64,000 bases of DNA from Arion vulgaris (Eukaryota; Mollusca; Gastropoda; Stylommatophora; Arionidae): assembly GCA_020796225.1 (NCBI GenBank), contig CM036755.1, positions 62,432,652 through 62,496,651 on the forward strand, read 5' to 3'. The notes under the pieces are model-generated. The model saw only the letters and a program-made list of their open reading frames with translations. It did not search any database and was not told the DNA's origin. A program made the position numbers and the translations under genes. This document shows positions 10,082-20,728 of this stretch, one piece after another (the stretch's first letter is position 1; each line of letters starts with the position of its first letter).

Positions 10082-10252
10082 GCAATGGATGAAGACAGTC
10101 TCACCAAACTTTCAGAAAAATTAACTGCAGAGAATATTAGCCACAAGTTGTGGATTGAGCAACCAGAGAACATAAAAACATGTATTGCAGTGAAGCCATA
10201 TAGAAGAAATGAAGTCCAGAAATATTTCAGACAGTTCAAGCTACTTAAATAA
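10082..10252 (+). CDS. PTRHD1: PTRHD1-like protein, coding exon 2
   Basis: The acceptor ctcaccag precedes 56 codons in phase 0, then TAA at 10250-10252. The translation includes AENISHKLWIEQPENIKTC and IAVKPYRRNEVQKYFRQF. It matches the C-terminal half of PTRHD1, where the LW-EQPEN-TCIA-PY block is the family signature. Joined after the last codon of exon 1, it gives a 120-residue protein, close to the family's length (the human protein is about 140 residues, longer at the N-terminus). No stop or frameshift is present, so the gene looks intact. Confidence 0.9.
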   Translation, partial: AMDEDSLTKLSEKLTAENISHKLWIEQPENIKTCIAVKPYRRNEVQKYFRQFKLLK

Positions 10253-10420
10253 TGTAAATGAATTGAGAGTTGAAGTCGAACTGATTACCAAATTAATGGT
10301 ATTAAATATAGAAAGTATATCATATGTGAGAGAGACTGCTGTACTACTGGTTATATTTATGTATTTTTAAAATATGAATAGTATTTGGAATGCAGTTTTT
10401 AATAATGTCTTCTTCGAATG
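10253..10420 (+). other. Probable PTRHD1 3' untranslated region
   Basis: It is AT-rich with several weak attaaa/aataat strings (for example ttaaata near 10303) but no clear AATAAA signal. It ends where a SINE-D begins. The true poly(A) site is not identifiable. Confidence 0.4.
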
Positions 10421-10662
10421 GTAGCGTCTGTGGCTTAGGGGATAGTGACTTGGTCTATTAACCCCAACATTCTGAGTTCGAATCACGCTGCGGACAGTTT
10501 GGTTGCAAATTGTTTCGCGTGGATTTTTACAAAGGACGATGGCACCACCTGTTCAGAAAGCAATGACAAACTACTGAACATAATAATGCCTAGAAAAATC
10601 ACAAACAGCGTACAAAAGCTGGGGTTGATTCACAAAGTCTTGTAAGGATATGCAATTAACTA
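10421..10662 (+). mobile_element. SINE-D, full length
   Basis: The head gtagcgtctgtggctta is tRNA-like. The A-box region is tggcttaggggatagtg and the B-box region gagttcgaatcac. The body ends in taaggatatgcaattaa. It lies just downstream of PTRHD1 in the same orientation. Confidence 0.8.
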
Positions 10663-10663
10663 A

Positions 10664-10890
10664 CTTCTTGAGCGCTCCATGTCAACCACTCTTGTGATTA
10701 GATGTGATCTGAGCCTAAACATGATTGTATGTTGTGCTAGTTATGCACCTATAAGTAGGCCAGAATATCCTATTTCTGTGACACTTTTTATTTACTAGGG
10801 TAGCTTCCTAGACCCCTACCTCAGTCACCTCTTATGACATGCCTTGTAGGTCGCAGTGTCTATTTTTGCTCCCCTTTTGACTGCGGCAAG
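10664..10890 (-). mobile_element. SINE-A
   Basis: The minus strand carries the core cataagaggtgact, the gtaaataaaaag block, and a truncated tail ending at gagcgctcaag. No GAA run remains. Confidence 0.7.
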
Positions 10891-10934
10891 CACAGGCAAG
10901 TTTTTGGTATAAACAGATATTTCATTCTTTTTTA

Positions 10935-11425
10935 ATATCTTGTTAAAGCTGTCCTTCTATGCTGGCAAAACTATCCCCTTATCTTGATAAAGTTGTCTCT
11001 TAATCTTATTAAAACTATCCCCTTTTCTTCATTAATATATCCATTATCTTCATAAAGCTATCCCCTTATCTTCATATAAATTTTATATCTCATAACTATC
11101 TTCATAAAGCTATCCCCTTATCTTTATAAATCTATCCTAATATCTTCCCTAAAGCTATCCCCTTATCTTATTAACTCTATCCCCTTATCTTCATAAAGCT
11201 ATCCCCTTATCTTCATAATCTTATCCCTTATCTCCTATCATCTTCTATAAAGCTATCCCCTTATCTTCATAACTATCCTTATCTTCATAACTTATCCTTA
11301 TCTTCATAACTATCCCTTATCTTCATAACTCTATCCCCTTATCTTCATAAAGCTATCCCCTTATCTTCATAATCTATCCCTAATATCTTTATAAAGCTAT
11401 CCCCTTATCTTCATAAAGCTATGAT
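10935..11425 (+). repeat. Minisatellite, 22-bp unit
   Basis: The unit is ctatccccttatcttcat plus aaag, about twenty copies, many with small deletions (for example cttatccttatcttc). The end at 11445 meets a SINE-D piece. Confidence 0.85.
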
Positions 11426-11444
11426 TTGGGTATAATGATTTTTT

Positions 11445-11515
11445 TTAAAATTGCATATCCTTTACAGGACTTTGCGAATCAACCCCAACTATTTTAACGC
11501 TGTTTGTGATTTTTA
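11445..11515 (-). mobile_element. SINE-D 3' fragment
   Basis: It contains ttgcatatcctttacagg and cgctgtttgtgattttt, the 3' end of SINE-D on the minus strand. Confidence 0.6.
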
Positions 11516-11816
11516 TAATGAGGTTAAGAAAGTTATATATCAGATGAGAGTTCTGAAGACAAGACAGAACATAAGAGTATTTAATTTTATACAATGTAAA
11601 CAGTAACTTATATGATGCATAAGTTAAGTTGTAATGGGTAAGGGTTCGCTTATAGACTCAGACACAAGAGAGTTGTTGATTCAATTTCACATGAGAGGAT
11701 AGGAATTGGCCCTCCTGCACACTAGGACCTAGTGAAGTGACCATACACTAAGATCTGAAAACGCTAAGGGAAATTTTTAGTTTTATATAAAGTAAGTTGA
11801 GACATAACATGATATA

Positions 11817-12088
11817 AACATATTCTGTGTAAGATGAGAGATCTGAAGTTGGGACAACATAGTCTGTGTAAGATGAAAGATCTGAAGTTGGGACAACATA
11901 GTCTGTGTAAGATGAGAGATCTGAATTGTGATAACATTGGTAAGATGAAGATTGAAATTGGGACAACATAGTCTATGTAAGATGAGAGATCTGAAGTTGG
12001 GACAACATAGTCTGTGTAAGATGAGAGATCTGAAGTTGTGATAACATAGTCTGTGTAAGATAGAGATCTGAAGTTGGGACAACATATT
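11817..12088 (+). repeat. Minisatellite, about 39-bp unit
   Basis: Roughly seven units of gggacaacatagtctgtg followed by taagatgagagatctgaagtt. Some are shortened. A degenerate relative, atatcagatgagagttctga, lies near 11537. Confidence 0.8.
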
Positions 12089-12199
12089 CATGATTTAGTC
12101 GGAGTTGGGGCATTGTTTTCTGTTCAAGTGCTATGAAGCTTCCACTTTTAATTGTCTGAAAGGGACTAATAACTAATGACTAAATTATTGGAAATCTGG

Positions 12200-12650
12200 T
12201 GGACCTAAGAACAAAACTCAGGTGTTTAATGGGGTTTTTTCCATGGCAACGCATGGTTATGTTGACAAAACGGCAGAGAAGATCAACAATGTCTTTGAAT
12301 GCAAATGTTATAGAAGAGTACTTAGAATATCATGGACAGAGAAAAGAACAAATATTTCTGTTCTGCAACAGCTTGATATCAAAGATAGTTGGCTATTAAA
12401 GAACATAAAATCAAGTAAAATTAAATATTTCGGACACATCAAACGACATAAGTTCTTGGAGAAGATAATTCTAGAAGGAACAGTGCCTGGAAGAAGAACA
12501 AGAGGAAGACCTAGACGACGATGTGTGCAGGATGTCATTGACGAGCTGAGAATTATTGCTGCTGATGCCAGGCATCTTGCAGAGAATAGAAAATTTTTCA
12601 GGACTGCTGGCATGGTAACCAAGTTCCAGAAGGGACAAGCTACTTCATGA
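12200..12650 (+). pseudogene. RTE-like retroelement C-terminus
   Basis: The 142 codons from 12222 read FECKCYRRVLRISWTEKR, IKYFGHIKRHKFLEK, then RRTRGRPRRRCVQDVIDEL and DARHLAENR. This is the most complete copy of the IKRH-LEK type. It ends in a (GAT)n tail at 12648-12663. The RT core is absent. Confidence 0.75.
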
Positions 12651-12753
12651 TGATGATGATGATGTATGGATTAGATTCCCAGTAGGATCGTATCCATAAA
12701 CTACCCATTAAAAAATTGGTACCTAAGTTTTTAGAGTTTGGAGAAATTGTTAA

Positions 12754-13010
12754 CTAGTCAGATCCTTTTGTTCGAATTCGAAATGTTGTCTCTTGTATGA
12801 ACTTTGCTGTCTTTTGTAGGTCACACAGAGATCTGTGTAGTTTTCTGTCCAGTGTTGTTTCAGTAGGCCAGTGAGTTTGCCTCAGTATATCATATTTGGG
12901 GCAATCTTGAAGTATGTGCTCTGCAGTCTGATGTGCCTGTACACATGGCTGAATTGCCAATCTTGAAATGGGTAGCTCAGTCGATTGTGTCCTGTTCCAA
13001 GGCACAGAAT
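12754..13010 (-). pseudogene. LINE-I C-terminal fragment
   Basis: The minus strand encodes HQTAEHILQDCPKYDILRQ, then HWPTETTLDRKLHRSLCDLQ. This is the same ending as the LINE-I copy at 52951 (YILQDCP, then WPTETTLQDKLWG). About 83 codons are open. Confidence 0.7.
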
Positions 13011-13136
13011 GACAACTTGTTTCAATCTGCTCATATTATAGTAGTCGTCTTGTGTTGGTATTTGACTAGTCAGATAAGCTGCTGTGTAAGTGCTATGAGG
13101 ATTACTATTTTAGTTAACTAAAAGAGACCTCCTCTT

Positions 13137-13265
13137 CTTTTCCCTAATCCTGTTTTGCCTCACAGTGTACGCATAAGAAGAGATTTATAGAACAGGCTTT
13201 TGTGTGCGCTTCATACACGCTTCATAAACAGTGCTTTTCATTGCCTCTGTTATCTCTGTGGTCCA
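13137..13265 (-). mobile_element. RTE-H 3' end
   Basis: On the minus strand it matches the family end: ataacagaggcaatgaaaag, cgcacacaaaagcctgttct, then tgtgaggcaaaacaggatt. Confidence 0.65.
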
Positions 13266-13374
13266 CTGAAGGGGACTAAAAACCTATTTTTGGGAGGCTG
13301 ATGAACCTAAGCGCCGTGATATTGATTCTAGAAAAAAATGTTCTGTAATGCTTACAACTATCTTATTATTTCTA

Positions 13375-13635
13375 TTTCTTAAAACGCTCCATATCGACCA
13401 CTTGTTAACCACTCTTTGTGATTTGTATGCGATCTGAGCCTAAGAGCGATTGTACATTATGCCAGTTATGCGCTTACAAGTAGATGAGCACATCCAATTT
13501 CTGCTATGCTTTTTATTTACTAGGGTAGATTCCCTTTGCCCATACCTCAGTCGCCTCTTACGACATGCTTTGTAGGTCACAGTGTTACTATTTTTTGCTT
13601 CCCTTGTGAGCCCTGACAACAAACAGGCGAGCTTA
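13375..13635 (-). mobile_element. SINE-A, full length
   Basis: The minus strand shows the core tgtcgtaagaggcgactg, the gtaaataaaaagc block, tgcacaatgtaca-like blocks and a short tail ending gcgttttaagaaat. Confidence 0.8.
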
Positions 13636-13678
13636 TTATTTAGAACCAAACATTGCTTGTTGATTTTTTTTCTTTTAG

Positions 13679-13963
13679 GGGCCCGCCCGGATGTGCCATA
13701 CCAGGTGGACCTGTACAGCGGCGTGAAAACGTTTATAAACTATCAAGCCCCATCAATCCTTTGATCGATGGTACTCCTAGTTTTGTACAAGGGTAGCCAT
13801 GTGGCATTTAGTGAAGGCTCCCAACCTTCGGCTTCGATTAAATGGGCACTAGTTCCGTAACACAAGCTGATATCTTTGTAAATCCATATAATGAGCTACA
13901 TGACAGATATCAAGCGATACAGATACTACACTTTGATCTTAGCCAAAAGGCAGAGAAGCGATT
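13679..13963 (-). pseudogene. U2 snRNA-like pseudogene with extra internal sequence
   Basis: Read on the minus strand from 13962, the first 45 bases are almost identical to the U2 spliceosomal RNA 5' end. That part includes the branch-point pairing segment gtagtatctgt and the block ggctaagatcaaagtg. Further on, the likeness fades: atggatttacaaag sits where the Sm site should be and lacks its uridine run. At the far end, cctggtatggcacatccggg resembles U2 stem-loop IV. About 95 bases between these parts have no U2 counterpart, making the whole 284 bases against about 190 in a real gene. A functional U2 is unlikely. It could be a retro-copied U2 chimera. Confidence 0.7.
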
Positions 13964-14777
13964 TTTTAGAGGTTTAACCCAATGCATATCCCTTTCAAAA
14001 TAAGAATAAATCTTTTGTTTGTTGTTTGTTCTTTTGTTGATTATATTCGGGCATATAGACCAACAAACATAGAAAATAAGAATTATCTCGCCATGTAGAA
14101 TCCAATATTAGACAATAAATCTAAAAAAAATTATGAATATCTAGACATTCTCTGAATTCTTCTAATAAACTAAAATTTTAATTCCCATTTCCTCTCACAT
14201 CTTTTTCAATTCTCAATGCTTAATTTTTTGCATTTTCACATTCTGCAATACTTAGAAGGGAAGTAATCATGAGAATAACAAAACCTCATTGTTTGCTCCT
14301 TTTTCTAAAGGGAGATAAACATTGAAGCCTTAATATAAAATATTAATTTGGTTATCTACCTTCTTATCGTTACGTCTGCAATGTATTGTTACAATTATAT
14401 TGCATTGATTGGCTTTTGTTATTTCTTGATTAGCATATAAAAATTATGAGATACGTTTGTTATCATATTTTATAGATATTTATGGGTGTGTTTCCTTAGC
14501 AACTGTAAATATATTGCATAGACATGAAATGAAGTTTTGTGAATAGGAGGTTATTAGAAATTCATTTTATTGCTATCCTTTGCCAAAAATAAATTTATTT
14601 GTTTTGATATTTCTGATGCAACAAATATTGATTATTTTGTGTGGAGAATTTGTGTATGTAATTGATTGATTAGAGCGGATAAGTGTTTGTGACATAAATT
14701 GATGATTTTTTGTGGACATGTAAGGATCATAAATTGATGATTTTGTGAGGGTATTATGAATGTATAAAATATACAGA
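13964..14777. other. AT-rich, mostly blank
   Basis: A short stretch, 14020-14105, resembles the repeat at 27772 (gaccaacaaacatagaaaat and similar). Otherwise I see no coding or family signal. Confidence 0.4.
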
Positions 14778-15000
14778 AAAATCTCTGGAGGCCATAGAGA
14801 TGTGGTTTTACAGAAGAATGATGAGAATCCCATGGACTGCTAAAAGGATGAATGTGGAGGTGTTGAATGAGGCAGTTATCATTTTTCTGACATGTGATCA
14901 GGAGGGGAGGTTTAGAACACATTGTGATAACCGGTAAAGTCGAAAGAGATGAGTCAGAGGAAGACACAGAAAGAACATTTAGCCATCCTGACACCTGATG
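14778..15000 (+). pseudogene. RTE-like retroelement C-terminal fragment
   Basis: It encodes LEAIEMWFYRRMMRIPWTAK, then across a frame change REGLEHIVITGKVERDESEE. About 75 codons in two frames. It is followed directly by a different C-terminal family. Confidence 0.65.
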
Positions 15001-15002
15001 AC

Positions 15003-15425
15003 TAAGAGCATGCATATTCCCAGTGGCAATGTATGGGTGTGAAGCATGGACATTTAATAGAGCAGTGGAAAAATATATATGTGCTTTTGAATATAAGTGT
15101 TAAGAAGTCCTTTGTATATCTTGGACAGAGAAAAGAACAAATAACTCTATCCATAAAGAACTCAAAATCAAAGAAAACTGGCTGATGCTACAAATTAAAA
15201 AGAGAAAATTGAGATATTTTGGACATATAAAAAGACATGAAAGACTTGAGAAGACCATCATGGAAGGAGAAAAGAGGAAGACCATGGAGAAGATGGATTC
15301 AGGATGTAACTGATGGTTTGAACATGACGGCTGCAGAGGCAGGACATCTGGCCTATGAGAGAGAGAAATTCCAGAGGACTGTTGGGGTGGCAAAGTTCTG
15401 TTCAGGACAAGCTATTTAATGATGA
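15003..15425 (+). pseudogene. RTE-like retroelement C-terminus
   Basis: Frames together read ACIFPVAMYGCEAWTFN, then ISWTEKRTN, LRYFGHIKRHERLEKT, RGRPWRRWIQDVTDGLN and AAEAGHLAYERE. It ends with a (GAT)n run at 15418-15430. The sister copy at 38160-38605 starts with the same segment. Confidence 0.75.
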
Positions 15426-15436
15426 TGATGACACCT

Positions 15437-15527
15437 GATGAGTATCATGGCATGGAATAACGTCAACATCTAAGATAATATCAAACACAAGAGACAGAGA
15501 TTTTTGGAGATCCATGATTGCCTACAC
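15437..15527 (+). pseudogene. RTE-like extreme C-terminus
   Basis: It matches the ending at 3950 in reverse orientation, with MAWNNVNI in place of MARKSVNI and a WRSMIAYT-like end. It stops exactly where the hAT fragment starts. Confidence 0.5.
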
Positions 15528-15968
15528 CAGCGTTTCCCAAAGTGGGCGGTACCGCCCCTAGTGAGTTGATGACGCGTTCTAGGGGGGCACTAGTAGGTTC
15601 AGAAGAATTTGGGGGATATACAGGCGATTAAGGGGTCGGTAGCTCCTTAAAGAAGAAATAAATAATAAATATTTTAAAATAAATTATTTTGGGATTGAAT
15701 AATCATTAAATTTGGATTATGCATTTTAATTAATCTTATGTTGTCTTACACGCTCCATTTTGTCACCTATTTTTTATTTCATGCATATAATCATTTGAAA
15801 ATTGACCATGTATTACATAAATATATACAAATTTTCTATGTCAAAGAAAAATAGAGCATGTATATATGTGGTAGGGACGTTGGTAAACTGTTATAATGTG
15901 GAGGGGGACGTTAGAAAGTTTATGTTGTGCAAAGTGGGTGGTGGGTCGAAAACGTTTGGGAATCTATA
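15528..15968. mobile_element. Non-autonomous hAT-like element
   Basis: The left terminus cagcgtttcccaaagtggg has a decayed inverted partner at the right (gtttgggaatctata). The 8-bp flanks are gcctacac (15520-15527) and acctacac (15969-15976), one mismatch. At 441 bp with no transposase, it is a deletion derivative. Confidence 0.65.
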
Positions 15969-15976
15969 ACCTACAC

Positions 15977-16330
15977 CAGCGTTTCCCAAAGTGAGTACCG
16001 CCCCCTGTGGGCGCTGAAGCGTTCAAGGGGGCGAGACTCGGAGGCATTTGGGTGGCGTTCAGACGATCTAGGGGGTCGGTGGATCCTTATAGAATCAATT
16101 AATAGTATATATTTAAAAATTAATTATTTTAGTCTTTTGCGATTGAATAGTAATTTAAACTTTTCATTTTACATTTTAATTCATAGTATGCCCCTTTTTG
16201 CACAATCCATTTTCCAGTGCCAGAAAAATGTATATAGATTAATCGCCCACCAGCTAAATATAATCACATCAACGATATTGTATGTCTTTGATCAAATAAC
16301 AATAGCAATGTGTTGCATGATGTTATTAAA
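15977..16330. mobile_element. Second hAT-like fragment, same left terminus
   Basis: It starts cagcgtttcccaaagtgag immediately after the flank acctacac. The following 100 bases are a diverged copy of the element at 15528, with gggggtcggt in both. The right terminus is not found. Confidence 0.55.
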
Positions 16331-16539
16331 ATAACAAGCTGTATAAATGTTACTACATTTATTCGCACATGAAGATAATAAATATAGGTTACTGTTCATT
16401 AAACAGTTACTAGAGGTGCTCAAAGTTATTTCCTTTATCCTCCAAACCCGGCACGAGTTTTACCTGTATCTGAACTTATAATAACATACACTGTATTTTG
16501 CCAGAATTTAGGATACATCACTTAACAGATACTGAACGG
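16331..16539. other. AT-rich, no feature seen
   Basis: Short linker between the hAT fragment and the LINE-U copy. Nothing recognised. Confidence 0.35.
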
Positions 16540-18170
16540 ATGTTGCGCTACGTTAAGGAACATGGACATCGGATCCTGCACGTATATGCCCGGGATTACC
16601 CCAGGGTTCTCCTCTATCACCCGTGTTGTTTAATATTTACACAGCAAATGTAGCTAAAATTCAGTCAACCGGATTGGGTCGGACATTGACATTTGCAGAT
16701 GATATCTTAATATATAGGACTGGGTCAGATAGACGAGAAATGGTTGACGACATTCAGAAAACATTGCGTACCATCTCGGGTTGGTGTAGGAAGTCTCGCT
16801 CTCAGGTCAATCCTGAAAAAGCGTGTATGTTGTGGTTCTCGTTGAATAATCACCTCGTCAAGGCTGACCTACCCTGTGTAATCTTTGATGAACATACCAT
16901 CGAGCGCAGAGACAGGCTGCCCTATCTTGGAATAACCTTCGATCGTAGTCTATCTTTCAAACATCATATTGAACAGACGATACAACGGTGCAAGCGTGGT
17001 CTTGCGGCTCTCAAAGTTATGGTGGCCGCACACCTTGAGCAGAGACTACTTGTTCTTTTGTTCGATCGACTGGTTATGTCAGTGGTAGATTACGGACTCG
17101 GAATTCTTACGATATCAAGATCACAATGTGAATGACTCGAACGGATTCAGAATGAAGGTATGCATATAGTCCTGGGCTGCACTAGAGATACTCCCATTGT
17201 GAAGATGAGATATATGCTTGGCCTTCTGTCACTACGCTCGCGTCATGCATTCGCCCAAACCAAGGCATATATGCGGGTTACTGCGGATAAGAGACATCCA
17301 CTACACAAGAACACTAATGATGTTAAGGGTACGAGGATGGCTCAGGCTGAGAGAACAGGTGACTACGGTTGCGACCCTACCAAAAGGGAAAGAATGGATC
17401 CCAACAGATGGTAGTATGACCAACTATCTCAACGTTATAATTACTCTTGGAAGAGAATGTAGAGATTGGGGCAACATGAAGGCTGATCTCGCAGTTAAGC
17501 AGCTGATAGAAGATGCAAGGGATGATGATGATGTTGTATATATCGATGGGTCGGTTCAACGTGGTGAGAAGTCCGGCTGGGGTTTCTTGGCTAATGCGCA
17601 TGGTAGGGTTGTTGAAGAGCGAAGTGGGGCATACATGACAACTACTTCTAGTATGAGGATGGAGGTTGAGGCCGTTACTGCTGCCCTCCATTGGATCTCT
17701 GAGATTTCATTTACTGGGGCAGTTGTTGTATCTGACTCCCAGTCGAGGCTTCACAAGATCCAGAAGGGCAGGTTTCGGTATGAGTGGATGTCGTCTATAG
17801 AAGTTTCTAACCTCCATCTGCTTACGTGGATATACTGTCCTGGGCATGCGGGTGTTTACGGTAATGAGAGAGCAGCCAGGTTTGCATCAACAGCATCGAT
17901 TGTTGGGGAGTTGAAGATGGATAAGTTGGATCTCTTTGCGACTGTCTGTTGGATGAGGACACTAAAATCGATGTTCAAGCGATTTAGGCAGTTTGGAGTT
18001 ACCCGTTGTTCAAGTCGAACTGTATGCCTGAGAGGCAGAGTGAGAGGTGTGTTTAATCAGCGAGCCACAGGAACCATCAGTATGCATACTCTTCGATATC
18101 TGTTGGGGAGACTAAGCACCTATGGGTCTGCCCGGAGTGCAATGACGTCAGTTTAGTAACCAATGAACGG
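16540..18170 (+). pseudogene. LINE-U reverse transcriptase plus RNase H, broken
   Basis: This is the longest sense copy of a non-LTR retrotransposon, 5'-truncated inside the RT. Seen in order: GLPQGSPLSPVLFN at about 16594, the catalytic FADD at 16691-16702, a YLGITFDRSLSFKHHI block near 16923, then the thumb to 17132. A stop follows at 17133, the frame resumes at 17160, and a shift moves the rest to another frame. RNase H comes next: YIDGS (17537-17551), a conserved glutamate near 17665, SDSQS (17729), and PGHAGVYGNERAARFA (17841). The usual aspartate of that last block (ADRLA in the copy at 785) is alanine here. The terminal CPECND segment lies in another frame at 18130. Not functional. Confidence 0.85.
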
Positions 18171-18224
18171 AAATTGTTCAACTGTTGACAAAATGGAAGC
18201 GATTATGACGAAGGGGTCTTGTGT

Positions 18225-18320
18225 TCAAAGAATATTATCGATATACGGGAAGACTGCAGTAAAACTTTGTAACAATGACGGAACACGTAAAAACAAAGTA
18301 TTGTAGTGTTACACACAAAA
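18225..18320 (-). mobile_element. Penelope-like terminal fragment
   Basis: It contains gactgcagtaaaactttg, acacgtaaaaacaaag and cagtgtt-like pieces matching the reverse complement of the sequence downstream of the GIY-YIG region at 51130-51230. Confidence 0.45.
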
Positions 18321-18764
18321 AACAATAACAATATGTGTTATTACGAGTTTCATCTTGAAAGAGAGGATATAGGAAAATTCAGAAGCGTTAAATACTTGGT
18401 TTTTGATGTCTTTTGAGCTCTTGGTTAACATAAATTTGAGTCCTTATTGCAGATGATTGCAGTTGGTCAGATAGCGGGATTTTAGTGTGAATGAAATGCA
18501 GCGTGACAGCAATATAGTTAAATGAAATATTTTTACAACGAAGAATGAAGGTGTTGGACTTTCATAGGTTAATGACCGATTTGGGAACAAAGAATTTTTG
18601 TTTTGCCACGCCATAAATACAGAGAGAAGTATCATTATAGGACATCTTTACCCAATACCCCTACTGGTATATTCCGATCGGATGTCAAATCTATAAATAC
18701 CAGTGGTTTAGTAATACGCTTCATTATATTTTGTGTGCTTTGTCAACAATCATCAGTCGAAAGT
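18321..18764. other. No feature seen
   Basis: A 440-bp stretch between LINE/Penelope debris and the satellite. No coding, SINE or terminal repeat signal recognised. Confidence 0.4.
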
Positions 18765-20664
18765 GTAATATATAAGTTGAGTCATACAAAGTGTAATATA
18801 TAAGTGGAGTCATACAAAGTGTAATATATAAGTGGAGTCATACAAAGTGTAATATATAAGTGAGTCATACAAAGTGTAATATATAAGTGGAGTCATACAA
18901 AGTGTAATATATAAGTGGTGTCATACAAAGTGTAATATATAAGTGGAGACATACAAAGTGTAATATATAAGTGGAGTCATACAAAGTGTAATATATAAGT
19001 GGAGACATACAAAGTGTAATATATAAGTGGAGTCATACAAAGTGTAATATATAAGTGGAGACATACAAAGTGTAATATATAAGTGGAGTCATACAAAGTG
19101 TAATATATAAGTGGAGACATACAAAGTGTAATATATAAGTGGAGACATACACAGTGTAATACATAAGTGGAGACATACAAAGTGTAATATATAAGTGAGT
19201 CATACAAAGTGTAATATATAAGTGGAGACATACAAAGTGTAATATATAAGTGGAGTCATACAAAGTGTAATATATAAGTGGAGACATACAAAGTGTAATA
19301 TATAAGTGGAGTCATACAAAGTGTAATATATAAGTGGAGACATACAAAGTGTAATATATAAGTGGAGACATACAAAGTGTAATATATAAGTGAGTCATAC
19401 AAAGTGTAATATATAAGTGGAGTCATACAAAGTGTAATATATAAGTGGAGACATACAAAGTGTAATATATAAGTGGAGTCATACAAAGTGTAATATATAA
19501 GTGGAGTCATACAAAGTGTAATATATAAGTGGAGTCATACAAAGTGTAATATATAAGTGGAGTCATACAAAGTGTAATACATAAGTGAAGTCATACAAAG
19601 TGTAATATATAAGTGAGTCATACAAAGTGTAATATATAAGTGGAGACATACAAAGTGTAATATATAAGTGGAGTCATACAAAGTGTAATATATAAGTGGA
19701 GACATACAAAGTGTAATATATAAGTGGAGTCATACAAAGTGTAATAAATAAGTGGAGTCATACAAAGTGTAATATATAAGTGGAGACATACAAAGTGTAA
19801 TATATAAGTGGAGTCATACAAAGTGTAATATATAAGTGGAGTCATACAAAGTGTAATATATAAGTGGAGTCATACAAAGTGTAATATATAAGTGGAGACA
19901 TACAAAGTGTAATATATAAGTGGAGTCATACAAAGTGTAATATATAAGTGGAGTCATACAAAGTGTAATACATAAGTGGAGACATACAAAGTGTAATATA
20001 TAAGTGGAGTCATACAAAGTATAATATATAAGTGGAGACATACAAAGTGTAATATATAAGTGGAGTCATACAAAGTGTAATATATAATTGGAGTCATACA
20101 ACGTGTAATATATAAGTGGAGTCATACAAAGTGTAATACATAAGTGGAGACATACAAAGTGTAATATATAAGTGGAGACATACAAAGTGTAATATATAAG
20201 TGGAGTCATACAAAGTGTAATATATAAGTGGAGTCATACAAAGTGTAATACATAAGTGGAGACATACAAAGTGTAATATATAAGTGGAGTCATACAAAGT
20301 GTAATATATAAGTGAGTCATACAAAGTGTAATATATAAGTGGAGTCATACAAAGTGTAATACATAAGTGGAGACATACAAAGTGTAATATATAAGTGGAG
20401 ACATACAAAGTGTAATATATAAGTGAGTCATACAAGTGTAATATATAAGTGGAGACATACAAAGTGTAATATATAAGTGGAGACATACAAAGTGTAATAT
20501 ATAAGTGAGTCATACAAAGTGTAATATATAAGTGGAGACATACAAAGTGTAATATATAAGTGGAGACATACAAAGTGTAATATATATGTGGAGTCATACA
20601 AAGTGTAATATATAAGTGGAGTCATACAAAGTGTAATATATAAGTGGAGTCATACAAAGTGTAA
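18765..20664 (+). repeat. 28-bp satellite, about 67 copies
   Basis: The unit is catacaaagtgtaatata followed by taagtggagt or taagtggaga. Two main variants differ at one base (ggagtcat or ggagacat) and are interspersed. A shortened form without gga (aagtgagtcat) recurs about ten times. Single-base variants such as acataagtgg are few. The array is 1.9 kb and unusually homogeneous. Long open frames on the minus strand are by-products of the repeat. Confidence 0.95.
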
Positions 20665-20728
20665 ATTACATCTTTTAGTTTGTGAATATTGATGCAAACT
20701 TTATAACTTCATTGTGTCTGAATCTAAA

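Noticed and set aside
16540..18170. An active retrotransposon
   Set aside because: The catalytic FADD is intact, but a stop, frame shifts and a lost RNase H aspartate rule out a working product.
18977..20625. Repeated Tyr/Leu-rich minus-strand frames
   Set aside because: Satellite by-products that restart at every array variant.
18765..20664. CRISPR array
   Set aside because: Units are directly abutting with no unique spacers, and the genome is animal.
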